64,000 nt of DNA, from contig NZ_JABFHF010000008.1 in NCBI RefSeq assembly GCF_015476655.1, positions 1 to 64,000 on the forward strand, given 5' to 3'. Of the stretch, positions 1 to 9,829 are shown piece by piece. The stretch comes from Aquiflexum lacus (GTDB lineage: Bacteria > Bacteroidota > Bacteroidia > Cytophagales > Cyclobacteriaceae). The notes beneath the pieces were generated by a model. That model did not search any database and had not been told where the DNA came from. It saw only the letters and a program-made list of their open reading frames with translations. Each line of letters opens with the position of its first letter. Position 1 is the stretch's first letter. The position numbers were made by a program, and so were the translations under genes.

Positions 1-2
1 CT

Positions 3-473
3 TCCGCAGGTGATCTGGTCATCGGGGCCATCGGAACAGTACAGCGGTTCAAAGGAGCCATTGACGACCTCAGGCTTTACGGCAGGGCACTGGACGTATC
101 GGAAATAACCGATCTTTATAGTAATGAGACAAATGTCTTGAGAAAATCAGAAGGTTCTGCCAAAGGGCAAATCACTGACGAAGCTCAGTTGTCGGTAGAA
201 GATCCTGAAATTGATACCCTATTCGGCTTCAAAATATATCCGAACCCGGTCGAAGACCGACTCCATATTCAGTTGAACAGCAGGGAGGAAACCACTGTTG
301 AGGTTGTGGTGTATGATATGATGGGCAGGCAGTATCTCAATAGGTCGGTAGTGCCGGATAACGGAGAGATTGTTCTCGATCTTGCACCTTTAAGGATGTC
401 TGCTGGCACATATCTATTAATCTTGGATGAGGGACAGGGAAGATTAAAGCAGATCAAGTTTATCAAGAAATAA
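3..473 (+). CDS. C-terminal end of a LamG-domain, T9SS-sorted protein (5' end outside window)
   Basis: The frame is open to the left edge, so this is the tail of a longer gene rather than a small ORF starting at the TTG at 138. The first 40 or so residues (GDLVIGAIGTVQRF, then DDLRLYGRAL) are the last strands of a LamG/concanavalin-like jellyroll and match closely the ends of the three LamG domains of the protein at 9995-15496. A linker follows, then a type A T9SS sorting domain (KIYPNPVEDRLHIQL to IKFIKK). Expected fate is export by Sec, passage through T9SS and attachment to the surface. The catalytic part, if any, is not visible. Codon use in the first 150 bases is more GC-rich than in the downstream lyase genes. 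Confidence 0.85.
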   Translation, partial: SAGDLVIGAIGTVQRFKGAIDDLRLYGRALDVSEITDLYSNETNVLRKSEGSAKGQITDEAQLSVEDPEIDTLFGFKIYPNPVEDRLHIQLNSREETTVEVVVYDMMGRQYLNRSVVPDNGEIVLDLAPLRMSAGTYLLILDEGQGRLKQIKFIKK

Positions 474-494
474 TTTTCTTATTAAATTGATTTT

Positions 495-533
495 GAAAAC
501 CACCAAAAAGATTTCCTTTTTTTGGTGGTTTTC
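495..533 (+). terminator. Intrinsic terminator after the LamG/T9SS gene
   Basis: A perfect 15-bp inverted repeat (left arm 495-509, right arm 519-533, 9-base loop) has an A-rich left side and a T-rich right side. It begins 22 bases after the stop codon. Confidence 0.8.
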
Positions 534-590
534 TTGACTAAATTAATAAAAAAATGCATTTTCTATTAAAAGTTCATAGCTAATCTAAAA

Positions 591-2009
591 ATGAATGTAT
601 TATTTACTTTTATCTTTTGGTCTCTATTTGGTCTTTTTTCAAATTTTAATTCAAATAGTGGATTCTTTAAAGAGGACTTAATTCCTGCGTTCCCAGGAGC
701 AGAAGGATTTGGAAAATATACTTCTGGAGGCCGTGGAGGTCGGATCTTAAAAGTCACTAACTTAAATGATAGTGGCCCCGGTAGCTTCAGGGAAGCTATA
801 AATACAAAAGGTCCAAGGACAATTTTATTCGATGTTTCAGGGACAATTGAACTTAAAAGTACAATTAGAATAAGACAACCATATCTTACCATCGCAGGTC
901 AAACAGCACCAGGTAATGGAATTACTATTTCTAATTTTCAAGTCTTTTTAGAGACTAATGAAATAATTATTCGTTTTTTAAGATTTCGCCTAGGTGAAAA
1001 TAATTCAGAAAAGGCTTTCGATGCCATGGATGCTAAATATTGTAGAAACATTATTATTGATCATTGTTCATTCTCGTGGGGACTGGATGAAACAGCAAGC
1101 TTTCTCTTTAATAAAAACTTCACTTTGCAATGGAGCATTATTTCAGAAGCTCTAAACGTTTCTTTATGGACAAATATAGAAAGAGGAGACAGGGGCTATG
1201 GTTCACTAGCTGGAGGAAACAATGTGTCATTCCATCATAACCTCTATGCCCATAACAATCATAGAAATCCCAGATTCGCAGATCCTGGTGTATTAAGATC
1301 AGGTCAATCGCTGGAAGATTTTTTTGGAATAATTGATTTTAGAAATAACATAATTTACAATTGGGGCGGAAGCCCAACGCAAGGTGGCGCTGAAAGTAAA
1401 ATAAATTTTATCAATAATTATTTCAAAAATGGACCTGCAACAAATTGTAAGTTTGGAAACCACCTTTTTTTTCTTGCAGAAAGGACAGCATCTTTTGGAT
1501 ATGGTTATTTCTTTATTAATGGAAATATAGTAGAGGGATATGAGGATGTTAACAAAGACAATTGGAAAGGGGTAATCGCCAGACAAGGTACCATTGAAGA
1601 TTGGAAGAGAATGCAAATGAATGTCCCATTCGATTCAGATGTTTATCAGTTTGAAAATTCAGCCGAAGAGTCATTCCGATTAGTATTGGAAAAAAGTGGA
1701 TCAAGCCTGTCAAGGGATATTATTGATAAAAGAATTGTTGAGGAAACAAAATCAGGCACCTATACTTTCAAAGGTTCAAGAGGAAGCTTAAACGGAATTA
1801 TCGATAGTCAAAATGATGTTGGCGGCTGGCCACAACTAAAATCCCTTCCAGCAACAAAAGATTCCGACAAAGATGGCATTCCAGATATTTGGGAAATTGA
1901 AAATGGACTCGATCCCAATCTCAGGGATGACCGTTTTTTTGATCTGCATCCCCATTATACCAATTTAGAAGTTTATCTCAATAGTTTGGTGGATCATATT
2001 ATCAAATAG
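591..2009 (+). CDS. Secreted pectate-lyase-like protein (PL1 family), single domain
   Basis: A predicted secreted parallel beta-helix polysaccharide lyase of 472 aa. A hydrophobic signal peptide covers about residues 1-22. The lyase domain starts at AFPGAEGFGKYTSGG and shows family hallmarks: NLNDSGPGS, IAGQTAPG, DHCSFSWGLDE, and HHNLYAHNNHRNPRF, whose RNPR corresponds to the catalytic-arginine region of pectate lyases. Near residue 425 is a calcium-binding-type DSDKDGIPDIWE motif, often found at the end of this group. Unlike its two neighbours it stops there, with no binding modules and no T9SS tail, so it may be periplasmic or freely secreted. Residues 155-426 are encoded by DNA identical to the next gene. 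Pectate is the likely substrate but is not proven. Confidence 0.85.
   Translation: MNVLFTFIFWSLFGLFSNFNSNSGFFKEDLIPAFPGAEGFGKYTSGGRGGRILKVTNLNDSGPGSFREAINTKGPRTILFDVSGTIELKSTIRIRQPYLTIAGQTAPGNGITISNFQVFLETNEIIIRFLRFRLGENNSEKAFDAMDAKYCRNIIIDHCSFSWGLDETASFLFNKNFTLQWSIISEALNVSLWTNIERGDRGYGSLAGGNNVSFHHNLYAHNNHRNPRFADPGVLRSGQSLEDFFGIIDFRNNIIYNWGGSPTQGGAESKINFINNYFKNGPATNCKFGNHLFFLAERTASFGYGYFFINGNIVEGYEDVNKDNWKGVIARQGTIEDWKRMQMNVPFDSDVYQFENSAEESFRLVLEKSGSSLSRDIIDKRIVEETKSGTYTFKGSRGSLNGIIDSQNDVGGWPQLKSLPATKDSDKDGIPDIWEIENGLDPNLRDDRFFDLHPHYTNLEVYLNSLVDHIIK
1053..1867 (+). repeat. 815-bp duplicated block, copy 1
   Basis: By eye this segment is identical to 3202-4016 (constant offset 2149) with no mismatch seen. 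Flanking DNA in the same aligned genes has diverged on both sides, so the borders are sharp. It encodes the second half of the lyase domain. Confidence 0.9.
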
Positions 2010-2751
2010 AGTATTGAAAAGGCAAGATCCCAAACAAAATGAATTTTCTATATTTTAAAGGAGATTCAAATTTTGTAAACTCCGTGATGCAAGCTTATTT
2101 GGTTCTTTTGAGTTTCCTTCTGACGTTGTATTGACAGAGATTAGAGATAACTACAAGGCTTGCCTTCAACTTTTAGACTTCAGAATTGAATTTATAATCT
2201 CTATTTTGACAACTTGAACCCTAATTGAGAATATGGGGATTCCTTATTACATAACAATGACAAAATTTCGACGCGTCATGCAGAACGGACAGAAAGCCTT
2301 TCCTGCCCAATCCCAATAAATATTGTCATATCGGGATTCGGGGCATCTCCTGAGGTATTTGGAGATTCTTCTCCGCGATTATTGGGATTAGAAAAGTACG
2401 GCTATGATTGACCCAGAACCCGACGTCATTTCCCATTCTGTAAATTTTAATTTTCACTACCCGGAATGAAGGAGTTAGGAATATGCTATATTCGATTGAA
2501 AACTACTTATTCAGGTTATTTTTTATTTACATAAATTTGTCTGACTTGCCTTGAATTTTGGTTTGTATAACAAAGTTTTGGAATAAGAAAAAACAATCCT
2601 CAAAATTGAATTGATTTAAAAAATCATCACCCATACCTGAGCGCTTAATCACCCAATTCAAGCTTTCAGAAAAATCAATTGCGCTGACTTTTCAAGTCAC
2701 ACTGAAACCTGCATCCCATATTTGATAATATGAGGTAAAACACCTGTACCT
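2010..2751. other. 742-base gap between lyase genes; no gene recognised
   Basis: All frames are broken by frequent stops. The only recognisable content is a degenerate dispersed repeat at about 2256-2355. The rest is AT-rich spacer. Confidence 0.6.
2256..2355 (-). repeat. Dispersed intergenic repeat B, copy 1 (inverted)
   Basis: The reverse complement resembles 31295-31382. It runs from CCTCaGGAGATGCCCCGAAT through a cccgat/atcggg palindrome and the AGGCTTTCT and CATGACG words to AAATTTTGTCATTG. It is more degenerate than the other copy. Confidence 0.7.
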
Positions 2752-5700
2752 ATGAGATTGACATTAGTGATTTTAATTTGGTTCGCGAACTTCATATCAA
2801 TAACAAATTCCTTTGGGCAAAATCAAACTATACCTGCATTTCCAGGTGCTGAGGGATTTGGAAAATATACTACAGGAGGTCGAGGTGGAAAAGTTCTGAA
2901 AGTTACGAACTTAAACGATAGCGGAATGGGAAGTCTTAGGGAAGCAATAGGAACTGAAGGACCTAGGATTATTATTTTCGAAGTTTCTGGAAATATTGAA
3001 CTCAAAAGCCAATTGAGAGTTACAAAGCCAAACCTTACTATTGCAGGTCAAACAGCACCTGGAGACGGAATCACAATCACAAATTATAAGGTAGTCCTTG
3101 AAACAAACAATATCATATTAAGATATTTGAGATTCAGACTTGGAGAAAATAATTTAGAAGATGCATATGATGCAATTGACGGAAAATATTGTGAAAATTT
3201 AATTATTGATCATTGTTCATTCTCGTGGGGACTGGATGAAACAGCAAGCTTTCTCTTTAATAAAAACTTCACTTTGCAATGGAGCATTATTTCAGAAGCT
3301 CTAAACGTTTCTTTATGGACAAATATAGAAAGAGGAGACAGGGGCTATGGTTCACTAGCTGGAGGAAACAATGTGTCATTCCATCATAACCTCTATGCCC
3401 ATAACAATCATAGAAATCCCAGATTCGCAGATCCTGGTGTATTAAGATCAGGTCAATCGCTGGAAGATTTTTTTGGAATAATTGATTTTAGAAATAACAT
3501 AATTTACAATTGGGGCGGAAGCCCAACGCAAGGTGGCGCTGAAAGTAAAATAAATTTTATCAATAATTATTTCAAAAATGGACCTGCAACAAATTGTAAG
3601 TTTGGAAACCACCTTTTTTTTCTTGCAGAAAGGACAGCATCTTTTGGATATGGTTATTTCTTTATTAATGGAAATATAGTAGAGGGATATGAGGATGTTA
3701 ACAAAGACAATTGGAAAGGGGTAATCGCCAGACAAGGTACCATTGAAGATTGGAAGAGAATGCAAATGAATGTCCCATTCGATTCAGATGTTTATCAGTT
3801 TGAAAATTCAGCCGAAGAGTCATTCCGATTAGTATTGGAAAAAAGTGGATCAAGCCTGTCAAGGGATATTATTGATAAAAGAATTGTTGAGGAAACAAAA
3901 TCAGGCACCTATACTTTCAAAGGTTCAAGAGGAAGCTTAAACGGAATTATCGATAGTCAAAATGATGTTGGCGGCTGGCCACAACTAAAATCCCTTCCAG
4001 CAACAAAAGATTCCGATAGAGACGGTATGCCCGATGAATGGGAAATTGCCAATGGTTTGGACCCCAATACAGCGGATGACAGTCTCTATTCCTTAAGTCA
4101 GGAATATACCAATATTGAAGTCTATATCAATAGTTTGGTAGCGCATATCGTTGATTTGGAAACAACATCCATCGTGGATGTTTCCGGGATTGTCTTAGAC
4201 CCAAAAGAACTCTCTTTGCAAACAGGTAAGACACATCAAATCAAAGCAAACATCTCACCTTCCAATGCTACAGATAAAACTGTAACCTGGACTTCTTCCA
4301 ATCCTGATATTGCCACTGTAAATTCAAATGGATTGATAACTGGAATCAGACCCGGAACTTCAACCATCACTGCAAAAACGAAAGATGGTGATTTTACGAG
4401 TAGTTCCACGATAACTGTCATTGAATCGGACAAGGCATTGGCAATTGAAAGTTTTACCTTGGTTGATGGCGGAAAAAATACAGCATTACAACCCCTGAGC
4501 CAAGGAGACAAGTTAGATTATGATCAGGTAAAAAACATCAGTTTGAATTTTAGGGCAAATCCAAATACTACCGATATTGGCAGTGTTTGGATTTCTTTGG
4601 AAGGACCTGTCAATTCCTCAAGGACTGATAATGGTTTTACTTTTGATTTATTGAATAATTCAGGTCTGACTTTACCGCTAGGGAACTATAAACTGACAGC
4701 CATCCCCTATTCAGAACAAAACAAAGGCGGGATAAAAGGTACAGAAAAGGTTATTGAATTTTCAATTGTAGAACAGGTAGAAGATCAGACTATAAAAGTG
4801 GAAAGTTTTACAGTTATTGATGCTTCTGACAATAGCGATTTTTTTGAATTGTATGAGGGGATGAAAATTGATTCAGAATTGATTCAGGGTTTGAACCTGA
4901 ATTTTCGGGCAAATACAAATCCCCTTACGTTGGGCAGTGTTCATTTGTCAATAGTTGGACCAATTAATCATTCAAAAACCGAAAATGAATCACCCTATGC
5001 CCTATTTGGGGATAGTAATGGGGATTATTTTGGCAAGTCATTACCCATTGGTGAATATACCCTAGCAGCTACTCCCTATACAGCGTCCAATAAAAGTGGG
5101 ACAGTAGGTGAAACACTGTCCATAAAATTCTCTGTAACTGAACCTGAACAAATAATTGTTCCTGAAAAACCGATACTAATATCCCCGATTGATAAATCAA
5201 AAGATTTGGCAAATACCATAGATCTTCAATGGAATGTAATTGATAATGCAGAATCCTATCGCATCCAAATTTCTCAGGTTTCTGACTTTAGTACTATTTT
5301 TATCAATCAGGATGGATTAGGTTCCAATCAGATTCAAATCAAAAATTTAAAGGCCGGAACCCAATATTATTGGAGGGTAAGGGCTTCCAATGAAGCCGGC
5401 AACAGCACATGGTCGGCCATTTGGTCTTTTGAAACTAAGGCGATTACCAATATCGTGTTGGTGACAGGTATTTCACTAACGCCTTCAGAGACTACCCTCG
5501 AAATCGGAAGGCAATTGCAGCTTAAAGCATTTATCTCCCCCGCTGATGCAAGCAACAAAAATATTTTATGGACCACTTCAGACCCAAATGTGGCAACTGT
5601 TGATAATCAGGGCATGGTCAGTGCTTTACAAACAGGAAAGGTCAGCATAACTGCAAAGACGGAAGAAGGTGGACATGATGGCATTGCTGCCATTGACATT

Positions 5701-8700
5701 TACGACCCTAGAGAAAATTATAAGGCTGAAAGCTTCTATTTGGTTGACGCAGCATCAAACACCGAAAAGGAAGAAATTGTAGATGGAAGCACATTGGAAT
5801 ATGAGAAAATTAAAGACTTACTTTTAAATTTCAGGGTCAAGATCAACCCCAATGAAGTTGGGAGCGTATTTATTTCCTTGGAAGGGCCTATCAATTCCTC
5901 AAGAGTTGATAATGGATATACTTATGACCTCTTAGGTTCCAATGGTCTTGCTTTATCACTTGGTCAATATACCTTGACTGCTATCCCCTATTCAGAAAGA
6001 AACAGAGAGGGTGTAGCAGGAATTAAGACCTCCATTTCCTTCTCGGTAGAACCGCCTAAAAGTATTCCTGTCAGTGGTATTACAATCAACCCCGAAAATG
6101 TTACTTTGGAAAAAGGAGAATCTTTACAGTTTACTGCGACAATATCTCCTACTGATGCTGATAATAAAAATGTAATTTGGTCCTCTTCAGATCCACTCTT
6201 AGCCTCAATCAATGAGGATGGCCTTGTCACTGCCATCAAACTCGGCACAGTCACTATAACTGCTAAATCCCAAGATGGTGATATCAAGGCAACTGCCAGT
6301 CTTGTGGTGACTGATGCTGAACAAAATCTCGGTATAGCGGGCTTTACCTTGATCAATGCAGATACCGATAAAGATATGTTTACTTTAACAAATGGTTCTG
6401 AATTGGACATCAATCAGATGGGGGATATTAATTTGACCATCAGAGTCAATACCAATCCGCCAACAGTTGGAAGTGTTCATATTGTCTTAACAGGTCCGAT
6501 CAATGATACAAGAATTGAACATGGACTTCCCTATGAATTGTTTGGTTATGATAACGGAAATTATTTTGGAAAGAAGTTTCCCTTAGGAGAATATACCCTT
6601 CAGGCAACACCTTACTCCGATAAAGATCTGACTGGAACAGAAGGGATAAACGAAACAATTAAATTTTCGGTTGTTGAACCAAAACTTGAAAATGCTCCAG
6701 TTACACCTATATTGACAAGTCCGATCAATCTCTCAAAGGATTTAGAAAATAACCTGAATTTTCAATGGAGTGAAATTGAAAATGCTCAAAGCTACGCCAT
6801 ACAGATTTCTGAAGACCCTGAATTTACCAGTCTATTTTTAAACCAAGAAGCGGTGACGACCAATCAGGTTGATGTGGACGGTCTTATTTCAGGAACCGAA
6901 TATTTCTGGAGAGTTAGCGCCTCTAATCCGACAGGAGTAAGTGAATGGTCAGAAACCTGGTCCTTAACCATTAAAAAAGAACCCGTTGATGAGATCATTA
7001 AAGTGACAGGGATTTCTGTCAGTCCTGCCACTGTCAATCTACTAATCGGCGAATCCTTTCAATTGAACGGTAAAATTGAACCCACAAACGCGTCAAACAA
7101 AACAGTGATTTGGCTCTCTTCTGATACTGAAATTGCAACAGTTACACCAAATGGATTGGTGACTGCAATTGCGACAGGAAATGTAAGCATATCCGTCATT
7201 ACAGAAGATGGATATTATTCAGACAACGCGATCATCAATGTTTCCGATCCGAATCAGGCTTTAGGCATCTCAGGCTTCACACTGATCAATGCAACCTCCA
7301 ATACCGATATATTGACCCTTACTAACGGTGCGGTACTCGATATCAAAGAGATACGGGATTTGGATCTGAACATCCGTATCAATACCAACCCTTCCACCGT
7401 TGGCAGTGTGGTCATGTCTTTATCAGGTCCTTTAAATGAAAATAAAACTGAAAATTCCGCTCCCTATGCCCTATTTGGCCATAGTAATGGCAATTACAAT
7501 GGTGAAAAATTTATTTTGGGGAAATATATTTTAACGGCTACCCCTTATTCCGGTCCGGATCAGACTTTGGTGAAGGGAAATCCAAGTACCATAGAATTTA
7601 CGGTTATTGAGAGAGCTGCTGAACAATTACCTGATCAACCTATTTTAATTAGCCCTGATAATTCCGTAACCGGATTGGAAAATTCCCTAATCATGCAGTG
7701 GCAGGAAACAAAGCACGCGACAAGCTATACCATTCAAGTCTCTGAAAAATCTGATTTCAGTGATTTATTCCTGGAAAAAGGTCAACTTACCGAGACACAA
7801 AATCAGGTTGATGGATTAAGTTCCAGCACACAATATTATTGGAGGGTCAAAGCCCATAATAGTACAGGTGAAAGCAGCTGGTCAGATACCTGGTCTTTTA
7901 CTACAAAAGAAAAAATAAAAGCCCCGAATGCTCCTGATCTATTGGGACCTGAAAATTTAAGCCAGAATTTGACCGGCACCATCACGCTGAAGTGGACCAA
8001 ACCGGAAAATGCAGAGGTATATCGAGTTCAAATCGCCAAAGACCAGGATTTTGTCAGAAAACAATTTGATTTATATAATGTACCCACTGAATCCTTTGAT
8101 ATCGATAATCTTGAGGCAGGAACCACTTTCTATTGGCGGGTCAATGCCTCAAATGAAGGTGGAAGCAGTGCGTTTTCTGAAACATGGAAATTTGAAACTT
8201 TAAATGGTCCCGATGCTCCTAATTTAATTGGCCCAACAAATGGTCAATCAGATATGGATACCAATGTACAGTTGGAATGGGAGACTGTAGTTGGGGCGGA
8301 TTCATACAGACTGCAAGTGTCCGATTCTAAAGATTTTTCTCAGCGAATCGTAGATCAGGCCAATATCAGCGAAAACCTGTTCGGGCTTGAAAAGTTGGAA
8401 GAGGGTAAAACCTACTATTGGAGAGTGAGGTCCATCAATAAAGCAGGTAACAGTGACTATTCCGAGGTTTGGAGCTTTACCACCAAAGTCTCCCTATTGG
8501 CACCAACAGCTCCGCAATTGGTAAGTCCTATACAATCCGCCATATTGAATGCGGCACGGGTGGATTTTGAATGGAAATCAGTGAATACTGCTGAAAAATA
8601 TCAGATTCAGGTTTCTAAATATTCCAATTTCAGTCAAGCGATTGTGTTCAATAACAATGCGGTGACCACTACTACCATCAACATCACAACACTGGAACCT

Positions 8701-9348
8701 GATCAGGTTTATTTCTGGAGAGTGAGGGCGATCAATGCTGCAGGTTCAAGTCCCTACTCCGCTGTATGGCTTTTCAAAACAGAACCTTTGCCCAACTTAG
8801 ATAACCCCCTATTGATCAGTCCGGCGGATGGCATGCTGATTGATACCATTTCTGTAGCATTTGAATGGGATATGGTAAGTGAAGCAGAAGATTATCAGTT
8901 GGAAGTGTCCAAAGACAGTACCTTCCAAGAAGCTCTCATGCAATTCAAAAACCTGAAGCAAACCGAATTTACTTTGGATAGTCTGGAACGGGGTGAAAAA
9001 TACTTTTGGAGGGTACAGGCTTTTGGAAAAAGGCCGAGTAGTCAATCTGAAACCTGGAGTTTTGAGATCGTGGAGGACCAAAGTATTCTCAATCCATCAC
9101 CTATTGAGGTAAAAACCTATCCAAATCCGTTTGAAGATGTATTGCATCTGGATTTTTCTAAAAAAATTGAAGGTGAGGTAAATATTACAATTTCGGATAA
9201 TAAAGGCAATATTGTATTTGAGGCACAAGTGATGAACATCAATGAGAGCTTGACCTTGGAAATCCCTCATGGCTGGAAAAAAGGATTATATATTCTGAAA
9301 ATTCATGCCTTTGGGTTATTGGAAACTAAAAAGATTATTAAGAATTGA
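2752..9348 (+). CDS. Giant modular PL1 pectate-lyase-like protein, T9SS-sorted
   Basis: A 2198-aa secreted multidomain lyase. Order: signal peptide 1-22; PL1 beta-helix about 26-430 with DHCSFSWGLDE and RNPRF; DGMPDEWE calcium-type motif; then Big_2 domains near 477, 902, 1103 and 1412 (VSGIxxxP ... ATV ... GxxTITA). Interleaved are five copies of a roughly 115-residue module beginning ESFTLVD/GFTLIN, near 563, 681, 990, 1191 and 1503. Seven FnIII domains lie near 803, 1312, 1622, 1722, 1818, 1916 and 2011 (each ending YWRVRA...W.FxT). A type A T9SS sorting domain covers about 2115-2198 (KTYPNPFEDVLHLDF). The lyase half shares an 815-bp identical block with the upstream gene. The modules probably hold the enzyme away from the surface or bind glycan. 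Domain names rest on motif recognition only. Confidence 0.88.
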   Translation: MRLTLVILIWFANFISITNSFGQNQTIPAFPGAEGFGKYTTGGRGGKVLKVTNLNDSGMGSLREAIGTEGPRIIIFEVSGNIELKSQLRVTKPNLTIAGQTAPGDGITITNYKVVLETNNIILRYLRFRLGENNLEDAYDAIDGKYCENLIIDHCSFSWGLDETASFLFNKNFTLQWSIISEALNVSLWTNIERGDRGYGSLAGGNNVSFHHNLYAHNNHRNPRFADPGVLRSGQSLEDFFGIIDFRNNIIYNWGGSPTQGGAESKINFINNYFKNGPATNCKFGNHLFFLAERTASFGYGYFFINGNIVEGYEDVNKDNWKGVIARQGTIEDWKRMQMNVPFDSDVYQFENSAEESFRLVLEKSGSSLSRDIIDKRIVEETKSGTYTFKGSRGSLNGIIDSQNDVGGWPQLKSLPATKDSDRDGMPDEWEIANGLDPNTADDSLYSLSQEYTNIEVYINSLVAHIVDLETTSIVDVSGIVLDPKELSLQTGKTHQIKANISPSNATDKTVTWTSSNPDIATVNSNGLITGIRPGTSTITAKTKDGDFTSSSTITVIESDKALAIESFTLVDGGKNTALQPLSQGDKLDYDQVKNISLNFRANPNTTDIGSVWISLEGPVNSSRTDNGFTFDLLNNSGLTLPLGNYKLTAIPYSEQNKGGIKGTEKVIEFSIVEQVEDQTIKVESFTVIDASDNSDFFELYEGMKIDSELIQGLNLNFRANTNPLTLGSVHLSIVGPINHSKTENESPYALFGDSNGDYFGKSLPIGEYTLAATPYTASNKSGTVGETLSIKFSVTEPEQIIVPEKPILISPIDKSKDLANTIDLQWNVIDNAESYRIQISQVSDFSTIFINQDGLGSNQIQIKNLKAGTQYYWRVRASNEAGNSTWSAIWSFETKAITNIVLVTGISLTPSETTLEIGRQLQLKAFISPADASNKNILWTTSDPNVATVDNQGMVSALQTGKVSITAKTEEGGHDGIAAIDIYDPRENYKAESFYLVDAASNTEKEEIVDGSTLEYEKIKDLLLNFRVKINPNEVGSVFISLEGPINSSRVDNGYTYDLLGSNGLALSLGQYTLTAIPYSERNREGVAGIKTSISFSVEPPKSIPVSGITINPENVTLEKGESLQFTATISPTDADNKNVIWSSSDPLLASINEDGLVTAIKLGTVTITAKSQDGDIKATASLVVTDAEQNLGIAGFTLINADTDKDMFTLTNGSELDINQMGDINLTIRVNTNPPTVGSVHIVLTGPINDTRIEHGLPYELFGYDNGNYFGKKFPLGEYTLQATPYSDKDLTGTEGINETIKFSVVEPKLENAPVTPILTSPINLSKDLENNLNFQWSEIENAQSYAIQISEDPEFTSLFLNQEAVTTNQVDVDGLISGTEYFWRVSASNPTGVSEWSETWSLTIKKEPVDEIIKVTGISVSPATVNLLIGESFQLNGKIEPTNASNKTVIWLSSDTEIATVTPNGLVTAIATGNVSISVITEDGYYSDNAIINVSDPNQALGISGFTLINATSNTDILTLTNGAVLDIKEIRDLDLNIRINTNPSTVGSVVMSLSGPLNENKTENSAPYALFGHSNGNYNGEKFILGKYILTATPYSGPDQTLVKGNPSTIEFTVIERAAEQLPDQPILISPDNSVTGLENSLIMQWQETKHATSYTIQVSEKSDFSDLFLEKGQLTETQNQVDGLSSSTQYYWRVKAHNSTGESSWSDTWSFTTKEKIKAPNAPDLLGPENLSQNLTGTITLKWTKPENAEVYRVQIAKDQDFVRKQFDLYNVPTESFDIDNLEAGTTFYWRVNASNEGGSSAFSETWKFETLNGPDAPNLIGPTNGQSDMDTNVQLEWETVVGADSYRLQVSDSKDFSQRIVDQANISENLFGLEKLEEGKTYYWRVRSINKAGNSDYSEVWSFTTKVSLLAPTAPQLVSPIQSAILNAARVDFEWKSVNTAEKYQIQVSKYSNFSQAIVFNNNAVTTTTINITTLEPDQVYFWRVRAINAAGSSPYSAVWLFKTEPLPNLDNPLLISPADGMLIDTISVAFEWDMVSEAEDYQLEVSKDSTFQEALMQFKNLKQTEFTLDSLERGEKYFWRVQAFGKRPSSQSETWSFEIVEDQSILNPSPIEVKTYPNPFEDVLHLDFSKKIEGEVNITISDNKGNIVFEAQVMNINESLTLEIPHGWKKGLYILKIHAFGLLETKKIIKN
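3202..4016 (+). repeat. 815-bp duplicated block, copy 2
   Basis: Identical by eye to 1053-1867. It starts one codon before the IDHCSF motif and ends inside the calcium-type motif, so it lies wholly within coding sequence and keeps frame. Confidence 0.9.
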
Positions 9349-9363
9349 TGGGAGCGTTCAGGG

Positions 9364-9401
9364 AGACGGAAGTAGGGAGATTGGAAGGAGGAAGGATAAA
9401 G
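9364..9401 (+). repeat. Degenerate heptanucleotide tract
   Basis: Reads as seven-base steps gacggaa, gtaggga, gattgga, aggagga, aggataa. Similar tracts occur near 25063, 45703 and 56183. Confidence 0.5.
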
Positions 9402-9410
9402 GTTGACTCC

Positions 9411-9582
9411 TTCATCCCGAGTGGAGAAAATTGGCATTTACTGAATGGAAAATGACATTAAATCGGGCTGCAGACCTCTCTCCACGATAGCTATCGGGAT
9501 CGAGGTGACAAGGAAAAGTTATCTATAGTCTTGAATGCATTTTACAGTTCAAAGGTATAAATCTCCAATTCTGTCATTGGTA
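9411..9582 (+). repeat. Dispersed intergenic repeat A, copy 1
   Basis: About 170 bases alignable with 31082-31240 and, over the core, with two copies near 58 kb. Shared words in order: TTGGCATTTACTGAATGGAAAA, ACATTAAATCGGG, CAGACCTCTC, CGAGGTGACAAG, ATCTATAGTCTTGAATGCAT, TTTACAGTTCAAAGGTATAA, CTGTCATTGGTA. ACCTC and GAGGT form a hairpin core. This copy has an extra gatagctatc insert between them. Confidence 0.85.
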
Positions 9583-9652
9583 ATTTGCGGATCGCTGGCC
9601 TATTGTTGTCCGAACCTTGTAGCTTTGTGACGCTGAGTAATAGCGTTTGTAA

Positions 9653-9829
9653 CGCTACTGGTTTAAGGAGGAAACAAAGGTTGCTGAAAAACACCATACT
9701 AATAAACTTGCCCTCCATTTCAAGAAGAAGATCAATATTTCGATTGAAACTCTCCTTGCCATACAGGAAAGAGTAATAGACATGGAGTCAAAACCTCATG
9801 AAATGCAAAAAACAAACTTAGAATTTTAA
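9653..9829 (+). other. Unassigned 58-codon open frame, possible gene remnant
   Basis: The frame runs from just after a stop at 9650 to a TAA at 9827. Its lysine-rich sequence (AEKHHTNKLALHF, ISIETLLAIQERVIDMES) looks protein-like, and an AAGGAGG lies at its start, but there is no ATG near the beginning. I do not recognise it. A decayed gene end or chance are both possible. Confidence 0.2.

Noticed and set aside
1299-3765. Two identical 105-codon minus-strand frames at 1299-1616 and 3448-3765
   Set aside because: They are antisense to the duplicated lyase block and identical only because the DNA is; no start context or family match.
1053-4016. Identical block read as an insertion sequence
   Set aside because: It has no terminal inverted repeats or transposase, and both copies keep the lyase frame across both borders.
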